From contig CAZQVB010000010.1 of NCBI GenBank assembly GCA_964596645.1, positions 1 through 64,000 on the forward strand: a stretch of DNA of 64,000 nucleotides, given 5' to 3'. The translations under genes were made by a program, and so were the position numbers. The notes under the pieces are model-generated. The model made no database searches and was not told the DNA's origin. It saw only the letters and a list, made by a program, of their open reading frames with translations. Of this stretch, positions 43,615-51,758 are shown one piece after another. This stretch comes from CAVQEK01 sp964596645. GTDB lineage: Bacteria > Bacteroidota > Bacteroidia > Cytophagales > Cyclobacteriaceae. How positions within the stretch are numbered: the stretch's first letter is position 1; each line of letters opens with the position of its first letter.

Positions 43615-43622
43615 TAGCTTTG
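43615..43622 (+). promoter_or_regulatory. Putative -7 element for the DUF2911 gene
   Basis: TAGCTTTG matches TAnnTTTG and lies 32 nt before the ATG. A TTTG occurs at 43586-43589, but the 25-nt spacing is longer than usual. Confidence 0.4.
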
Positions 43623-43653
43623 TTCACCATTTTTACACTAAAAATATTAAACC

Positions 43654-44511
43654 ATGAAAACCAAAAGCTTAATCCTACTTTCTGCCTGCCTGGCGTTGAC
43701 CCTGCAACTGGCGATTGCCCAGATCGATATGCCGGCCCCCAGCCCAACAGCCACATTCAAACAAAAAGTTGGCCTCACCGATGTGGAGATCACCTACTCC
43801 CGGCCCAGCATCAAAGACCGGGTGGTATTTGGCGATTTGGTGCCATACGGCAAGCTGTGGCGAACAGGCGCCAATATGGCTTCCAAAGTTACCTTTGGCG
43901 AAGACGTGACCGTGGCTGGGAAAAATGTGCCGGCCGGCAGCTATGCCATCTTCACCATACCCGGTGAAAATGAGTGGACGGTAATACTGAACAAAAACTG
44001 GAAACAAGGCGGTACGGGGCAGTATCAGGAGTCGGAAGATGTGGTGCGCACGCAGGTGAAGCCTGTAAAGCTGGGAACATCTATGGAATCATTCACAATC
44101 CTGCTCGACGACATTCGTCCTTCTTCGGCTTCGCTGGCCATGATCTGGGATAAAACAATGGTAGAGCTGCCTTTTGAGGTAGAGTCAGATGCCAAAGTGA
44201 TGGCATCGATAGAAAAAGCCCTGAATGTAGATGCCAACGAATACTTCCAGGCGGCCACCTACTATCATGAGTCTGGTAAGGATTTGAAGCAGGCGCATGA
44301 CTGGGTGACGCAGGCCATCGGCATGTACGAAAAAAATGACCAAAGCCCGTTCTGGGTTTACCGTCGCAAAGCCCTGATAGAAGCCGACATGAAAGACTAC
44401 AAAACGGCCATATCTACCGCCCGCCAATCGCTCGAAAAAGCCAAAGCCGCCGGCAACGACGACTACGTGCGCATGAACGAAAAGTCGATTGCGGAATGGG
44501 AGAAAATGTAG
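43654..44511 (+). CDS. DUF2911-family secreted protein
   Basis: 285 residues with a signal peptide (MKTKSLILLSACLALTLQLAIAQ). The DUF2911 domain covers about residues 28-180, with the conserved 'VEITYSRPSIKDRVVFGDLVPYGKLWRTGAN' and 'VPAGSYAIFTIPG'. A C-terminal helical part (about residues 185-285) has TPR-like character ('YYHESGKDLKQAHDWVTQAI'). It is probably periplasmic. The family is widespread in Bacteroidota and has no assigned function. A strong terminator (44538-44575) follows. Confidence 0.85.
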   Translation: MKTKSLILLSACLALTLQLAIAQIDMPAPSPTATFKQKVGLTDVEITYSRPSIKDRVVFGDLVPYGKLWRTGANMASKVTFGEDVTVAGKNVPAGSYAIFTIPGENEWTVILNKNWKQGGTGQYQESEDVVRTQVKPVKLGTSMESFTILLDDIRPSSASLAMIWDKTMVELPFEVESDAKVMASIEKALNVDANEYFQAATYYHESGKDLKQAHDWVTQAIGMYEKNDQSPFWVYRRKALIEADMKDYKTAISTARQSLEKAKAAGNDDYVRMNEKSIAEWEKM

Positions 44512-44537
44512 GTTGCTGAATTTTAGATAATACCTTG

Positions 44538-44575
44538 GGTGGAGTAGGTGATTAAGCACTTACTCCACCTTTTTT
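44538..44575 (+). terminator. Intrinsic terminator shared by convergent genes
   Basis: GGTGGAGTA (44538-44546) pairs with TACTCCACC (44561-44569), followed by six T. It terminates the DUF2911 transcript and overlaps the stop codon of the opposing symporter gene. Confidence 0.85.
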
Positions 44576-46260
44576 ATGCCTCGGCCCCAAATGCCTTGCA
44601 GCATCATGGAAAGCAAAACTACCGTAGCGCAACCGATAATGTTGAAATGCAGATAGGCTATATCGGTGAAGAAGAAGCAATAGAGCACAACGGCCTCGCC
44701 CACCAAAGCAGCGACAAACACCGCAGTGCCCCGCACAAATTTGATGTAAAAAGCCACCAGGAACAGCCCCAGCACTGTGCCATAAAACAATGATCCCAAT
44801 ATATTGACAGCCTGTATCAGGTTGTCGAGCAGTGAGGCAAAGGTGGCGAAGGATATGGCGATGAGCCCCCAGGCCAGTGTAAACCAGCGTGAAGCGTTGA
44901 GATAATTTTTATCGCTTTTGGTAGTGGGGGTAAGGCGTTTGTAAAAATCTACCGTACTGGTGGAGGCCAGAGCGTTCAGCTCACCACTCGTGGAAGACAT
45001 GGCCGCAGAGAAGATGACGGCAAACAACAAACCCACGATGCCCTGCGGCAGGTGGTTCATCACGAAGGTGATGAATATATAATCGGTGTCGCGTGTTTCT
45101 GCATCGGGTGAGGCCGCGCTGATCACTTCCTCCACCTCATCTTCCAGAGCCGCCTGCTGCTCGGTATAGCGGTGTAAGGCCGAGGTGTGTGCTTCCACTT
45201 CTTGCTCGGCATCTTGCTCCATGGCATCAATCAGGTCATAGATCAACACGCGCTTTTTTTCAAAAATAGCCGCTTGTTCCTGTTCCAACTGCTGTAGCGC
45301 CTCTGCCTCATCGGATTGCCTCACTTCTTGCAGCGCCCCCTCATTGTAAAAAACAGGCGGCTGGTGAAACTGATAAAAAATAAATACCAGCACGCCAATG
45401 AACAGTATGAGAAACTGCATGGGCACCTTAAAAAGCCCGTTGAACAACAAGCCCAGGCGGCTTTGTGCGATCGACTTGCCGCTTAGGTAGCGCTGTACCT
45501 GCGACTGGTCGGTGCCGAAGTAGGCCAGCATGAGAAATGTGCCACTGATGATGCCCGACCAGAAATTGTAGCGGTCGTTCAGGTCAAACTCAAAACTCAC
45601 CAGATTGAGCTTGCCCATTTTACCCGCCACTTTCACGGCATTCACCAGGGATACATCTTGGGGAAGTTGGTAGACGATCAATATACCCGCCAGCACCATG
45701 CCGCCCATCATTACGGCCATCTGGTATTTCTGTGTCTGGCTCACCGCCTTGGTGCCGCCCGATACAGTATAAATAATCACCAACACGCCGATGATCAGGT
45801 TGGTGGTGGTGAGGTTGAGGTCGAGCAGAGTAGAGAGCACAATGGCGGGTGCGTATATGGTGATGCCGGCCGCAAGGCCACGCTGTACCAGAAAAAACAC
45901 AGAGCCGAGAAGCCTGGTTTTGAGGTCAAACCGCCCCTCCAGATACTCATAGGCTGTGTACACCTTTAGTTTGTGAAAAATAGGAACAAACGTGATGCAC
46001 AATATCACCATGGCTATAGGCAGGCCAAAGTAAAACTGCACGAAGCCCATGCCGTCTTTGTATGCCTGGCCGGGGGTGCTCAAAAAAGTGATGGCCGAGG
46101 CCTGGGTGGCCATCACAGACAGGCCGATGGTCCACCAACGCATGCTTTTGTCACCCAGCAGAAAGCCCTCTATGTTCTGGCTGCCTTTGGTCTTCCATAC
46201 GCCATAGGCCACAATGGCCCCAAGCGTGCCGAATAGAACGCACCAATCGAGCGTACTCAT
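44560..46260 (-). CDS. Sodium:solute symporter (SSS family) with a coiled-coil insertion
   Basis: 566 residues with about 13 membrane helices and the SSS core ('FLLGDKSMRWWTIGLSVMATQASAITFLSTPGQAY', 'YTVSGGTKAVSQTQKYQ', 'GTDQSQVQRYLSGKS', 'SSTSGELNALASTSTVDFYKRL'). An insertion of about 90 residues (about 298-390), rich in Glu, Gln and Ala and coiled-coil-like ('EAEALQQLEQEQAAIFEKKR'), lies between two helices. It uses Na+ to import an organic solute such as a sugar, sialic acid or similar. Its start overlaps the stop of a 45-residue membrane protein by 4 nt, and that gene overlaps a phosphatase gene in the same way. Substrate unknown. Confidence 0.88.
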   Translation of the reverse strand: MSTLDWCVLFGTLGAIVAYGVWKTKGSQNIEGFLLGDKSMRWWTIGLSVMATQASAITFLSTPGQAYKDGMGFVQFYFGLPIAMVILCITFVPIFHKLKVYTAYEYLEGRFDLKTRLLGSVFFLVQRGLAAGITIYAPAIVLSTLLDLNLTTTNLIIGVLVIIYTVSGGTKAVSQTQKYQMAVMMGGMVLAGILIVYQLPQDVSLVNAVKVAGKMGKLNLVSFEFDLNDRYNFWSGIISGTFLMLAYFGTDQSQVQRYLSGKSIAQSRLGLLFNGLFKVPMQFLILFIGVLVFIFYQFHQPPVFYNEGALQEVRQSDEAEALQQLEQEQAAIFEKKRVLIYDLIDAMEQDAEQEVEAHTSALHRYTEQQAALEDEVEEVISAASPDAETRDTDYIFITFVMNHLPQGIVGLLFAVIFSAAMSSTSGELNALASTSTVDFYKRLTPTTKSDKNYLNASRWFTLAWGLIAISFATFASLLDNLIQAVNILGSLFYGTVLGLFLVAFYIKFVRGTAVFVAALVGEAVVLYCFFFTDIAYLHFNIIGCATVVLLSMMLQGIWGRGIKKVE

Positions 46261-46394
46261 TCAAAAACTTTGGTAATGATGTAGAACACAACCACAGCCA
46301 AAGCCTGGTTGGCGAGCACAAACCAGTACAAGTGCTTCCACTTCTTAAAAACGGGGGGGTGTTCTTCTGCTGGTTCTCCGGTTGTCTGGTTCAT
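46257..46394 (-). CDS. 45-residue single-span membrane protein coupled to the symporter
   Basis: MNQTTGEPAEEHPPVFKKWK is followed by one hydrophobic helix (about residues 22-41). Both ends are ATGA overlaps: with the phosphatase stop (46391-46394) and with the symporter ATG (46257-46260). The 4-nt couplings and the helix support a real small protein, perhaps an accessory subunit of the symporter, as small TM partners exist for several transporters. I know no named family. The longer open frame upstream lies in the phosphatase gene and is not used. Confidence 0.75.
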   Translation of the reverse strand: MNQTTGEPAEEHPPVFKKWKHLYWFVLANQALAVVVFYIITKVFE

Positions 46395-47014
46395 TTCAGC
46401 TGCTGTAGGTGGGAGCGCTCGTCGCGCGTCTCTATGGTGAACGTGCCTTTGTGAAATTCTAAGATATACAAACTGAGGTTGTCGTGATGGAAGTCGTCCA
46501 TATTTTTGAAAGGCACATTGGTGATCCACGACAGCAAAATGCGCATGGCCCTGCCATGCATACAGGTTAGAATCAGGTGCTCAGGCTGTGCGGTGATGTG
46601 TGCCAGGGCTTCTTTTTGCCGCTCCATCACGTCATAGGGGTTTTCGCCACCTTTGAGCCGCAGGTCGTAGTTGCCGCACTTCCATTGGTTGATGGTGTGG
46701 TAATACTTGGTATTGTTATCTCCATTGGCAAACAGCCCTTCCGACTCACCCCAGCAAATTTCGTCCAGTCCCGGCAGCCGTTCATGGGCTATGCCCATAT
46801 CCAGAAAAGGTTGCACCGTTTCTATGGTGCGTCGCAGTGTGCTGGTATATATTTTTTCGAAAGGCACATCCTTGTATGCCTCAAAAAATGCCCTGGCTTG
46901 TTCGTGCCCTTTCCTGCTCAACTTGGAGTCTACAAAGCGGCCCTGCACAATGCCTCTGTGGTTGTGGCCGGTCTGTCCATGCCGGATCAGGTATATTTTT
47001 TTCGTTTCCAACAT
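46391..47014 (-). CDS. Histidine phosphatase-family enzyme (phosphoglycerate mutase-like)
   Basis: 207 residues. The catalytic 'LIRHGQTGHN' is at about residues 9-18 (phospho-histidine), with 'STLRRTIETV' and the second histidine in 'LILTCMHGRAMRILL'. Its size fits broad-specificity phosphatases (GpmB/PhoE/CobC-like) more than glycolytic dPGM. It is the first gene of a coupled operon with a small membrane protein and an SSS symporter, so it may dephosphorylate or process something linked to the transported solute, which is inference. A good TTG-N19-TATATTTG promoter lies just upstream. Confidence 0.87.
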   Translation of the reverse strand: MLETKKIYLIRHGQTGHNHRGIVQGRFVDSKLSRKGHEQARAFFEAYKDVPFEKIYTSTLRRTIETVQPFLDMGIAHERLPGLDEICWGESEGLFANGDNNTKYYHTINQWKCGNYDLRLKGGENPYDVMERQKEALAHITAQPEHLILTCMHGRAMRILLSWITNVPFKNMDDFHHDNLSLYILEFHKGTFTIETRDERSHLQQLK

Positions 47015-47018
47015 TCTA

Positions 47019-47060
47019 TATCTTTGGCCGCAAATATAGTTTTTTACCCATATTTAGCAA
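47019..47060. promoter_or_regulatory. Divergent promoters for the phosphatase operon and menI-like gene
   Basis: On the minus strand, TTG (47060-47058) is followed after 19 nt by TATATTTG (47038-47031), 17 nt before the phosphatase ATG, a full match to the Bacteroidota -33/-7 consensus. On the plus strand, TATCTTTG at 47019-47026 precedes the thioesterase ATG by 41 nt. Confidence 0.7.
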
Positions 47061-47067
47061 GATTTTG

Positions 47068-47484
47068 ATGTTTCCAAAGCACCTCACTCTAGCCGGACTG
47101 TCGGCACTTTCTCCCGGCACCATGGTGGAGCATCTGGGCATAGAATACACGGAAATTGGTCATGATCATATAAAGGCCAGGATGCCTGTAGACCACCGAA
47201 CACGTCAGCCGCATGGCCTCCTGCATGGAGGTGCATCGGTGGTGCTGGCTGAGACCCTTGGGAGCGTAGCCGCCAATGTCACACTCGATCAGGAAAGGCA
47301 GTATGCCGTTGGGCTAGAGATCAATGCGAATCACATCCGCTCGGTGAAAGAAGGATTGGTATATGGTGTGGCCAAGCCCTTGCACACGGGCAAAAGCACA
47401 CAGGTCTGGGAAATAAAGATCACTGACGAGCAGGATCGTCTTGTATGCATCAGTCGCATCACCATGGCGGTGATGAACAAATAG
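47068..47484 (+). CDS. Hotdog-fold thioesterase, MenI/YdiI-like
   Basis: 138 residues from the ATG at 47068 (MFPKHLTLAGLSALSPGTM). The hotdog thioesterase motif 'RQPHGLLHGGASVVLAETLGS' includes the catalytic Glu of the PaaI/YdiI subgroup, with 'YAVGLEINANHIRSV' following. The next gene is isochorismate synthase, so the likely role is hydrolysis of 1,4-dihydroxy-2-naphthoyl-CoA in menaquinone synthesis. That substrate is inferred from context; YdiI homologues also take other aryl- and acyl-CoAs. Confidence 0.82.
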   Translation: MFPKHLTLAGLSALSPGTMVEHLGIEYTEIGHDHIKARMPVDHRTRQPHGLLHGGASVVLAETLGSVAANVTLDQERQYAVGLEINANHIRSVKEGLVYGVAKPLHTGKSTQVWEIKITDEQDRLVCISRITMAVMNK

Positions 47485-47621
47485 TAGTTAAGCGCCAGGG
47501 CAGGGGTAATTTCAAAAATCACTCTTACATACTGCTGCAGAAATGGGTGAACAATTTGCTCCATCATTCAATTTGTTTTAGAAAGATTATCGACCTTTTT
47601 ATTTAAAAGAAGAGATATTTA

Positions 47622-48842
47622 ATGGGAAGAATGGAGATCGAAGAACAGAATGAAGTGCTGTGGCGGATCAATGAATACGATCGGGAAGAAGTCATTCGTG
47701 CGCTCATCGGCCAAGGCAAAAGGCTCGCCATATACCGGCTCCCAGATCAGCAGGAAGAACACTGGATGATCGGTCTTCAAGAAACTGTTCAGGATGATGA
47801 TTTCGTTTTGGAAAATCTGCCCGAGGGTTTTCTTTTTGCACCCTTCGAACCCTCGGCAGAGCATAAGGTGTTGTTTTTCAAAGCCGACGTGCACCTGGTG
47901 GCCAGCCATGAGCCCAAATGCACGGGCCGGCCGTTCAAACAAATCAAAGCAGAATCAGACGCTATTGATCATTTTTTGGCTATTCTGAAAGAGGCAACCC
48001 CAGAGCCCGGTCATCCGGCATCTCTGCATGCGCAACCGTCACCAGGTCAGGCACACTATGTGGATATGGTGCAAAAAGCCTGTGCAGAAATAGGGGAGGG
48101 CAGGTTGGAGAAAGTGGTACTGGCAAGGCGGCAAACCTATCCATTGCCAATAAATTTTAAGATGTATTCTTTCATCCGTGCGCTGAGCAATGCCTACGCA
48201 CATGCGTTTGTCTCTTTTGTGTACGGCCCGGACTGCGGCCCCTGGTTTGGTGCATCGCCCGAGGTTTTGCTCAGTGTTAGCGAGCAAGGCATTTTTCACA
48301 CCACTGCGCTGGCCGGTACGCAGGCATATTCGCACACCATGCTTTCCGATATTTCCTGGACTCAGAAGGAAATAGAAGAGCAGGCTATGGTGAGCCGGTA
48401 CATTGTGAATTGTTTTAAGCAAATAAGGCTGCGGGAGTTCGACGAAGAGGGGCCGCGGACAGCGGTTGCCGGCAATCTGCTTCACCTCAAGACAGACTTT
48501 TATGTGGATATGGACAAAGTGGGTTTCCCTCAACTACCGGGCGTAATGCTGCGCTTGCTGCACCCCACGTCGGCCGTGTGCGGCTCTCCAAAAGCATCGG
48601 CTCTCCAGTTTATACAAAGTCATGAAGGCTTCGACAGGCAATACTTCAGCGGATACCTGGGGCCGGTGAACACCGGTGCCGGAAGCACTCAGCTTTTTGT
48701 GAACCTGCGCTGCATGAATGTAGTGGAAACCTGGGCGGTGTTGTATGCGGGTGCGGGCATTACTGGCAATTCAAATCCTGAAAAAGAGTGGGACGAGACG
48801 GAACTAAAAATGCAAACGCTGCTGTCGGTAATGAAAAAATGA
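47622..48842 (+). CDS. menF: Isochorismate synthase
   Basis: 406 residues of the chorismate-utilising enzyme family. The Lys in 'LEKVVLARRQ' and the C-terminal domain with 'GPWFGASPEVLLSV', 'TTALAGTQAY', 'HPTSAVCGSPK' and 'YAGAGITGNSNPEKEWDET' (Mg2+ ligands) match MenF/EntC. It converts chorismate to isochorismate, the entry to menaquinone. It follows the MenI-like thioesterase by 137 nt. MenF is preferred over a siderophore EntC because a thioesterase of the menaquinone type is next to it and no siderophore genes are seen. Starts at 47622 and 47631 are equally plausible. Confidence 0.87.
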   Translation: MGRMEIEEQNEVLWRINEYDREEVIRALIGQGKRLAIYRLPDQQEEHWMIGLQETVQDDDFVLENLPEGFLFAPFEPSAEHKVLFFKADVHLVASHEPKCTGRPFKQIKAESDAIDHFLAILKEATPEPGHPASLHAQPSPGQAHYVDMVQKACAEIGEGRLEKVVLARRQTYPLPINFKMYSFIRALSNAYAHAFVSFVYGPDCGPWFGASPEVLLSVSEQGIFHTTALAGTQAYSHTMLSDISWTQKEIEEQAMVSRYIVNCFKQIRLREFDEEGPRTAVAGNLLHLKTDFYVDMDKVGFPQLPGVMLRLLHPTSAVCGSPKASALQFIQSHEGFDRQYFSGYLGPVNTGAGSTQLFVNLRCMNVVETWAVLYAGAGITGNSNPEKEWDETELKMQTLLSVMKK

Positions 48843-48843
48843 T

Positions 48844-49440
48844 TTACCGGCAGTTTTTGCTCAACGCCTGCTCAGCTTCTGCCACGCCCAGGTTTTGTGC
48901 CATTTGAAAATCACTGCACGCCGCCTTCTTCATATTTTGGTAGAGCCGTAGTGAACCTCTGTACAAGTAAGCATCGCCCATCTTAGAATCTATGTTGATG
49001 GCATTGTTGTACTCATCGAGGGCCTTCTTCAGGTTGCCCATTTTCTGTTGCGACCTGCCACGGAGAAAGTGGGCCAGTGCATTGTTCTGTTCCAGCTCTA
49101 TGGCATTTTCAAAATAATACGAAGCCTGTTTATAGTCCTTTTGCCTGTAGTGGTGTTTGCCCAAGCTCAGCACCGCATTTACATTTTTGCCATCAATCTC
49201 CAATACTTTCTGAAAATCGGCTACCGCTTCTTCGTATCTACCCAGCTCTTCATAGCTGCGCCCGCGGTTGTATATGGACTTCACATGCCGGGGGTTCATC
49301 TCTACGTATTGGTTGTAGCTTTCTATGGCTTCTTCATATTGACCTGCCTCATATAGCCGATCGGCTTTTACCGAGTCATCCTTCTTGCAGGCCTGTAAAG
49401 TGGACAGGGCAAGTATAATAATGAATGTTATCGTTCGCAT
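48844..49440 (-). CDS. TPR-repeat lipoprotein
   Basis: 198 residues. The signal peptide ends in the lipobox 'LQAC' (Cys at about residue 18), so it is lipid-anchored. It is followed by about four tetratricopeptide repeats ('ADRLYEAGQYEEAIESYNQYV', 'SIYNRGRSYEELGRYEEAVADF', 'LGKHHYRQKDYKQASYYFENAI', 'HFLRGRSQQKMGNLKKALDEYNNAI') and a last unit with two cysteines ('AACSDFQMAQ', 'SKNCR'). It is convergent with menF with a 1-nt gap. Probably a periplasmic scaffold; no specific role can be given. Confidence 0.88.
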   Translation of the reverse strand: MRTITFIIILALSTLQACKKDDSVKADRLYEAGQYEEAIESYNQYVEMNPRHVKSIYNRGRSYEELGRYEEAVADFQKVLEIDGKNVNAVLSLGKHHYRQKDYKQASYYFENAIELEQNNALAHFLRGRSQQKMGNLKKALDEYNNAINIDSKMGDAYLYRGSLRLYQNMKKAACSDFQMAQNLGVAEAEQALSKNCR

Positions 49441-49638
49441 TGAATAAGTTAAAATTTTATCTATAAATGATTGCGTGCGTTGGTGTTTTCAAAAACCGGT
49501 ACACTAAAAATTCCGTTTGGCTATGCTTTGGTTTTTTCTATAATGAGGGTGTGATAATTGCTCCGTCGACAAGGCTTGCTGTGGGAGTGCGCCCCAGTTA
49601 AACGATGACTACGTGCGAATAGTTTGCAGGCACCAGTC

Positions 49639-50451
49639 TTACACCGCCACGTTATTTTCGCGCAAGGCATTGTTGAGCGACGTTTTCAAATCGGTGCTTG
49701 CTTTGCGCTGGCCTATGATCAGGGCGCAGTTCACGCTGTATTCTCCTGCAGGAAACTTCTTTACAAACGAGCCCGGTATCACCACCGATCGGGGTGGTAC
49801 ATAGCCTCTATATTCCACTGGCTTATCGCCTGTCACATCTATTATTTTGCTGCTGGAGGTGAGCGTCACATTGGCGCCAAGCACGGCCTCTTTGCCTATG
49901 CGCACACCTTCTACCAATATGCACCGGCTGCCTACAAAGGCATTGTCTTCTATGATTACCGGCGCAGCCTGTACCGGCTCCAGCACACCGCCCACGCCCA
50001 CGCCGCCACTCAGGTGCACATGCTTTCCGATCTGCGCGCAGCTGCCTACCGTGGCCCAGGTGTCTACCATAGTGCCCTCGTCTACGTACGCACCTATATT
50101 TACATAAGACGGCATCATCACTACACCCTTGCTGATGTACGCGCCGTAGCGGGCAATGGCATGAGGCACCACACGCACACCGAGCTTATCGTACCCGCTT
50201 TTCAGCTTTATTTTATCATGAAACTCAAAGGGACCGGTTTCTATCACCTGCATCTTCTGAATGGGGAAGTACAAGATCACGGCCTTCTTTACCCACTCGT
50301 TCACCTTCCAACCGTCGCCCTCGGGCTCAGCCACTCTTATATTGCCTCTATCCAGCTCATCGATAATGGTTTTTATGGCGATGTGCGTTTGCTTGTCTTT
50401 CAGCAGTTCACGATTGTCCCAGGCCTTTTCTATCAGTTCTTTGAGCTCCAT
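49639..50451 (-). CDS. dapD: Tetrahydrodipicolinate N-succinyltransferase
   Basis: 270 residues. The left-handed parallel beta-helix hexapeptide pattern runs through the middle ('GAYISKGVVMMPSYVNIGAYVDEGTMVDTWATVGSCAQIGKHVHLSGGVGVGGVLEP') and the C-terminal 'PAGEYSVNCALIIGQRKASTD' is typical of DapD. It succinylates tetrahydrodipicolinate in the succinylase branch of lysine/diaminopimelate synthesis. It stands alone, divergent from a glycosyltransferase gene. Confidence 0.95.
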   Translation of the reverse strand: MELKELIEKAWDNRELLKDKQTHIAIKTIIDELDRGNIRVAEPEGDGWKVNEWVKKAVILYFPIQKMQVIETGPFEFHDKIKLKSGYDKLGVRVVPHAIARYGAYISKGVVMMPSYVNIGAYVDEGTMVDTWATVGSCAQIGKHVHLSGGVGVGGVLEPVQAAPVIIEDNAFVGSRCILVEGVRIGKEAVLGANVTLTSSSKIIDVTGDKPVEYRGYVPPRSVVIPGSFVKKFPAGEYSVNCALIIGQRKASTDLKTSLNNALRENNVAV

Positions 50452-50496
50452 TAATAAAAAGCAGATTAGTTTTGGTGGTTGTGTATACAGTCAGCA

Positions 50497-51615
50497 ATGA
50501 AAAGAAAGGTAATCGCGTATGTGTCTGTTTTGAAACCTGTCGACGACAGTCGCACCTACGAAAAAATCGCCCTTTCGATCGGCCAAACAAATAAATATGA
50601 CCAAAATATCATAGGCTTTAGATCAAAAAATATTGAACCCGCGCAGGGTGTCGCCTTTCATCCACTGTTTGCCTTCCCGCGTTTGAGTCTGCGCAGGGCC
50701 TTGGCACAAGTCGTTATCCTGAAAAAACTAGTTCAACTAAAGCCACAACTGATAGTGTCTAACACCTATGAAACACTGGCAGTTATCGTGCTGTACAAAA
50801 TTTTATTTGGCGCTGTGGTTTTATATGACGTGCAGGAAGATTACTACCGCAACATCCGGTACGCGTCGTACATGCCGGCATGGCAGAGGTGGCCGCTTTC
50901 GCATGTGGTGCGGCTGGTCGAGACATGCTGTGCCCCGGCAGTCGACTGCTTTTTGCTGGCCGAAAAAACCTACCGCACCGATTTGCCTTTTGTGCAGGAT
51001 AGGCCATATATCATGCTGGAAAACAAACATTTGCCAACCCATCAGGCACAGCCCCGGCGCCGCGAAAGGCGTGGCTGGCACTTCTTGTACACCGGCACCA
51101 TAGCGGAGAATTATGGCATTTTTGACGCCCTTGCTTTTATGGACCAACTGCACCAACGGATACCGGAGGTACGCCTGACCATAGCCGGTTTTTGCGCCAG
51201 TAGTTCTGTGCGAAAATGGTTGTATGAAATAATTGATAAAAGGCAGTATATCAGCACAATAGGCATCGATGCCTTAGTACCACATGCGCGCATAATGCAA
51301 TGCCTGCAAAGTGCGGATTATGCTTTGTTGCCCTATCAAACAGACCCAATTGTGGCCAGGCGAATACCGACTAAATTATATACCTGTATCTATCTGAAGA
51401 TACCCATCCTGATCAGGGACAATCCGGTCTGGCATGCCGTGCATGGCCCGCATGGCGCGGCAATCGTCACAGATTTTGATGGTGTAGATGATGCGCTTAT
51501 CGACAGCATGCAGCACGGACAGTTTTATAGCCATGGCAATCCGGAAGATGTAATATGGAAAGCCGAGGGGGCAAGGCTCCGGGCTTTGGTTGACGCCTGG
51601 TTGTGCGATAAATAG
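50497..51615 (+). CDS. GT-B glycosyltransferase
   Basis: 372 residues from the ATG at 50497 (MKRKVIAYVSVLKPVDDSRTYEK). It shows a two-Rossmann GT-B layout. The N-terminal half has 'QLIVSNTYETLAVIVLYK' and 'VVLYDVQEDYYRNI'; the C-terminal half has 'WHFLYTGTIAENYGIFDALAF', 'PEVRLTIAGF', and 'DYALLPYQTDPIVARRIPTKLYTCIYLKIPIL', the donor-binding Glu-rich-loop region in a diverged form. It is probably a group-1 (GT4-like) enzyme acting on a surface glycan. It is isolated from other glycan genes, so the target is unknown. Confidence 0.78.
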   Translation: MKRKVIAYVSVLKPVDDSRTYEKIALSIGQTNKYDQNIIGFRSKNIEPAQGVAFHPLFAFPRLSLRRALAQVVILKKLVQLKPQLIVSNTYETLAVIVLYKILFGAVVLYDVQEDYYRNIRYASYMPAWQRWPLSHVVRLVETCCAPAVDCFLLAEKTYRTDLPFVQDRPYIMLENKHLPTHQAQPRRRERRGWHFLYTGTIAENYGIFDALAFMDQLHQRIPEVRLTIAGFCASSSVRKWLYEIIDKRQYISTIGIDALVPHARIMQCLQSADYALLPYQTDPIVARRIPTKLYTCIYLKIPILIRDNPVWHAVHGPHGAAIVTDFDGVDDALIDSMQHGQFYSHGNPEDVIWKAEGARLRALVDAWLCDK

Positions 51616-51632
51616 AGACATCTAATAATTAT

Positions 51633-51737
51633 TTTAGAAATACCTAAATCAGTTGAAATAGGTCAAAATTTGACATATAGAGTGGTTCAATAAAAGTGAA
51701 AATAATGTTTAGGTTTAGCTAAAAGTGAATAACTTTG
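51633..51737 (+). promoter_or_regulatory. Operator-rich promoter of the metal-uptake operon
   Basis: Three palindromes precede the DtxR-type regulator: TTTAG-AAATA-CCTAAA (51633-51648), GTCAAAATTTGAC (51662-51674, perfect around a central A) and TTTAGGTTTAGCTAAA (51708-51723). The last resembles the DtxR-box core TTAGGTTAGCCTAA and lies between the -33 area and the -7 element TAACTTTG (51730-51737). Binding by the encoded regulator is an inference. Confidence 0.65.
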
Positions 51738-51758
51738 CGCCAACTAGCAGTGCATGAT

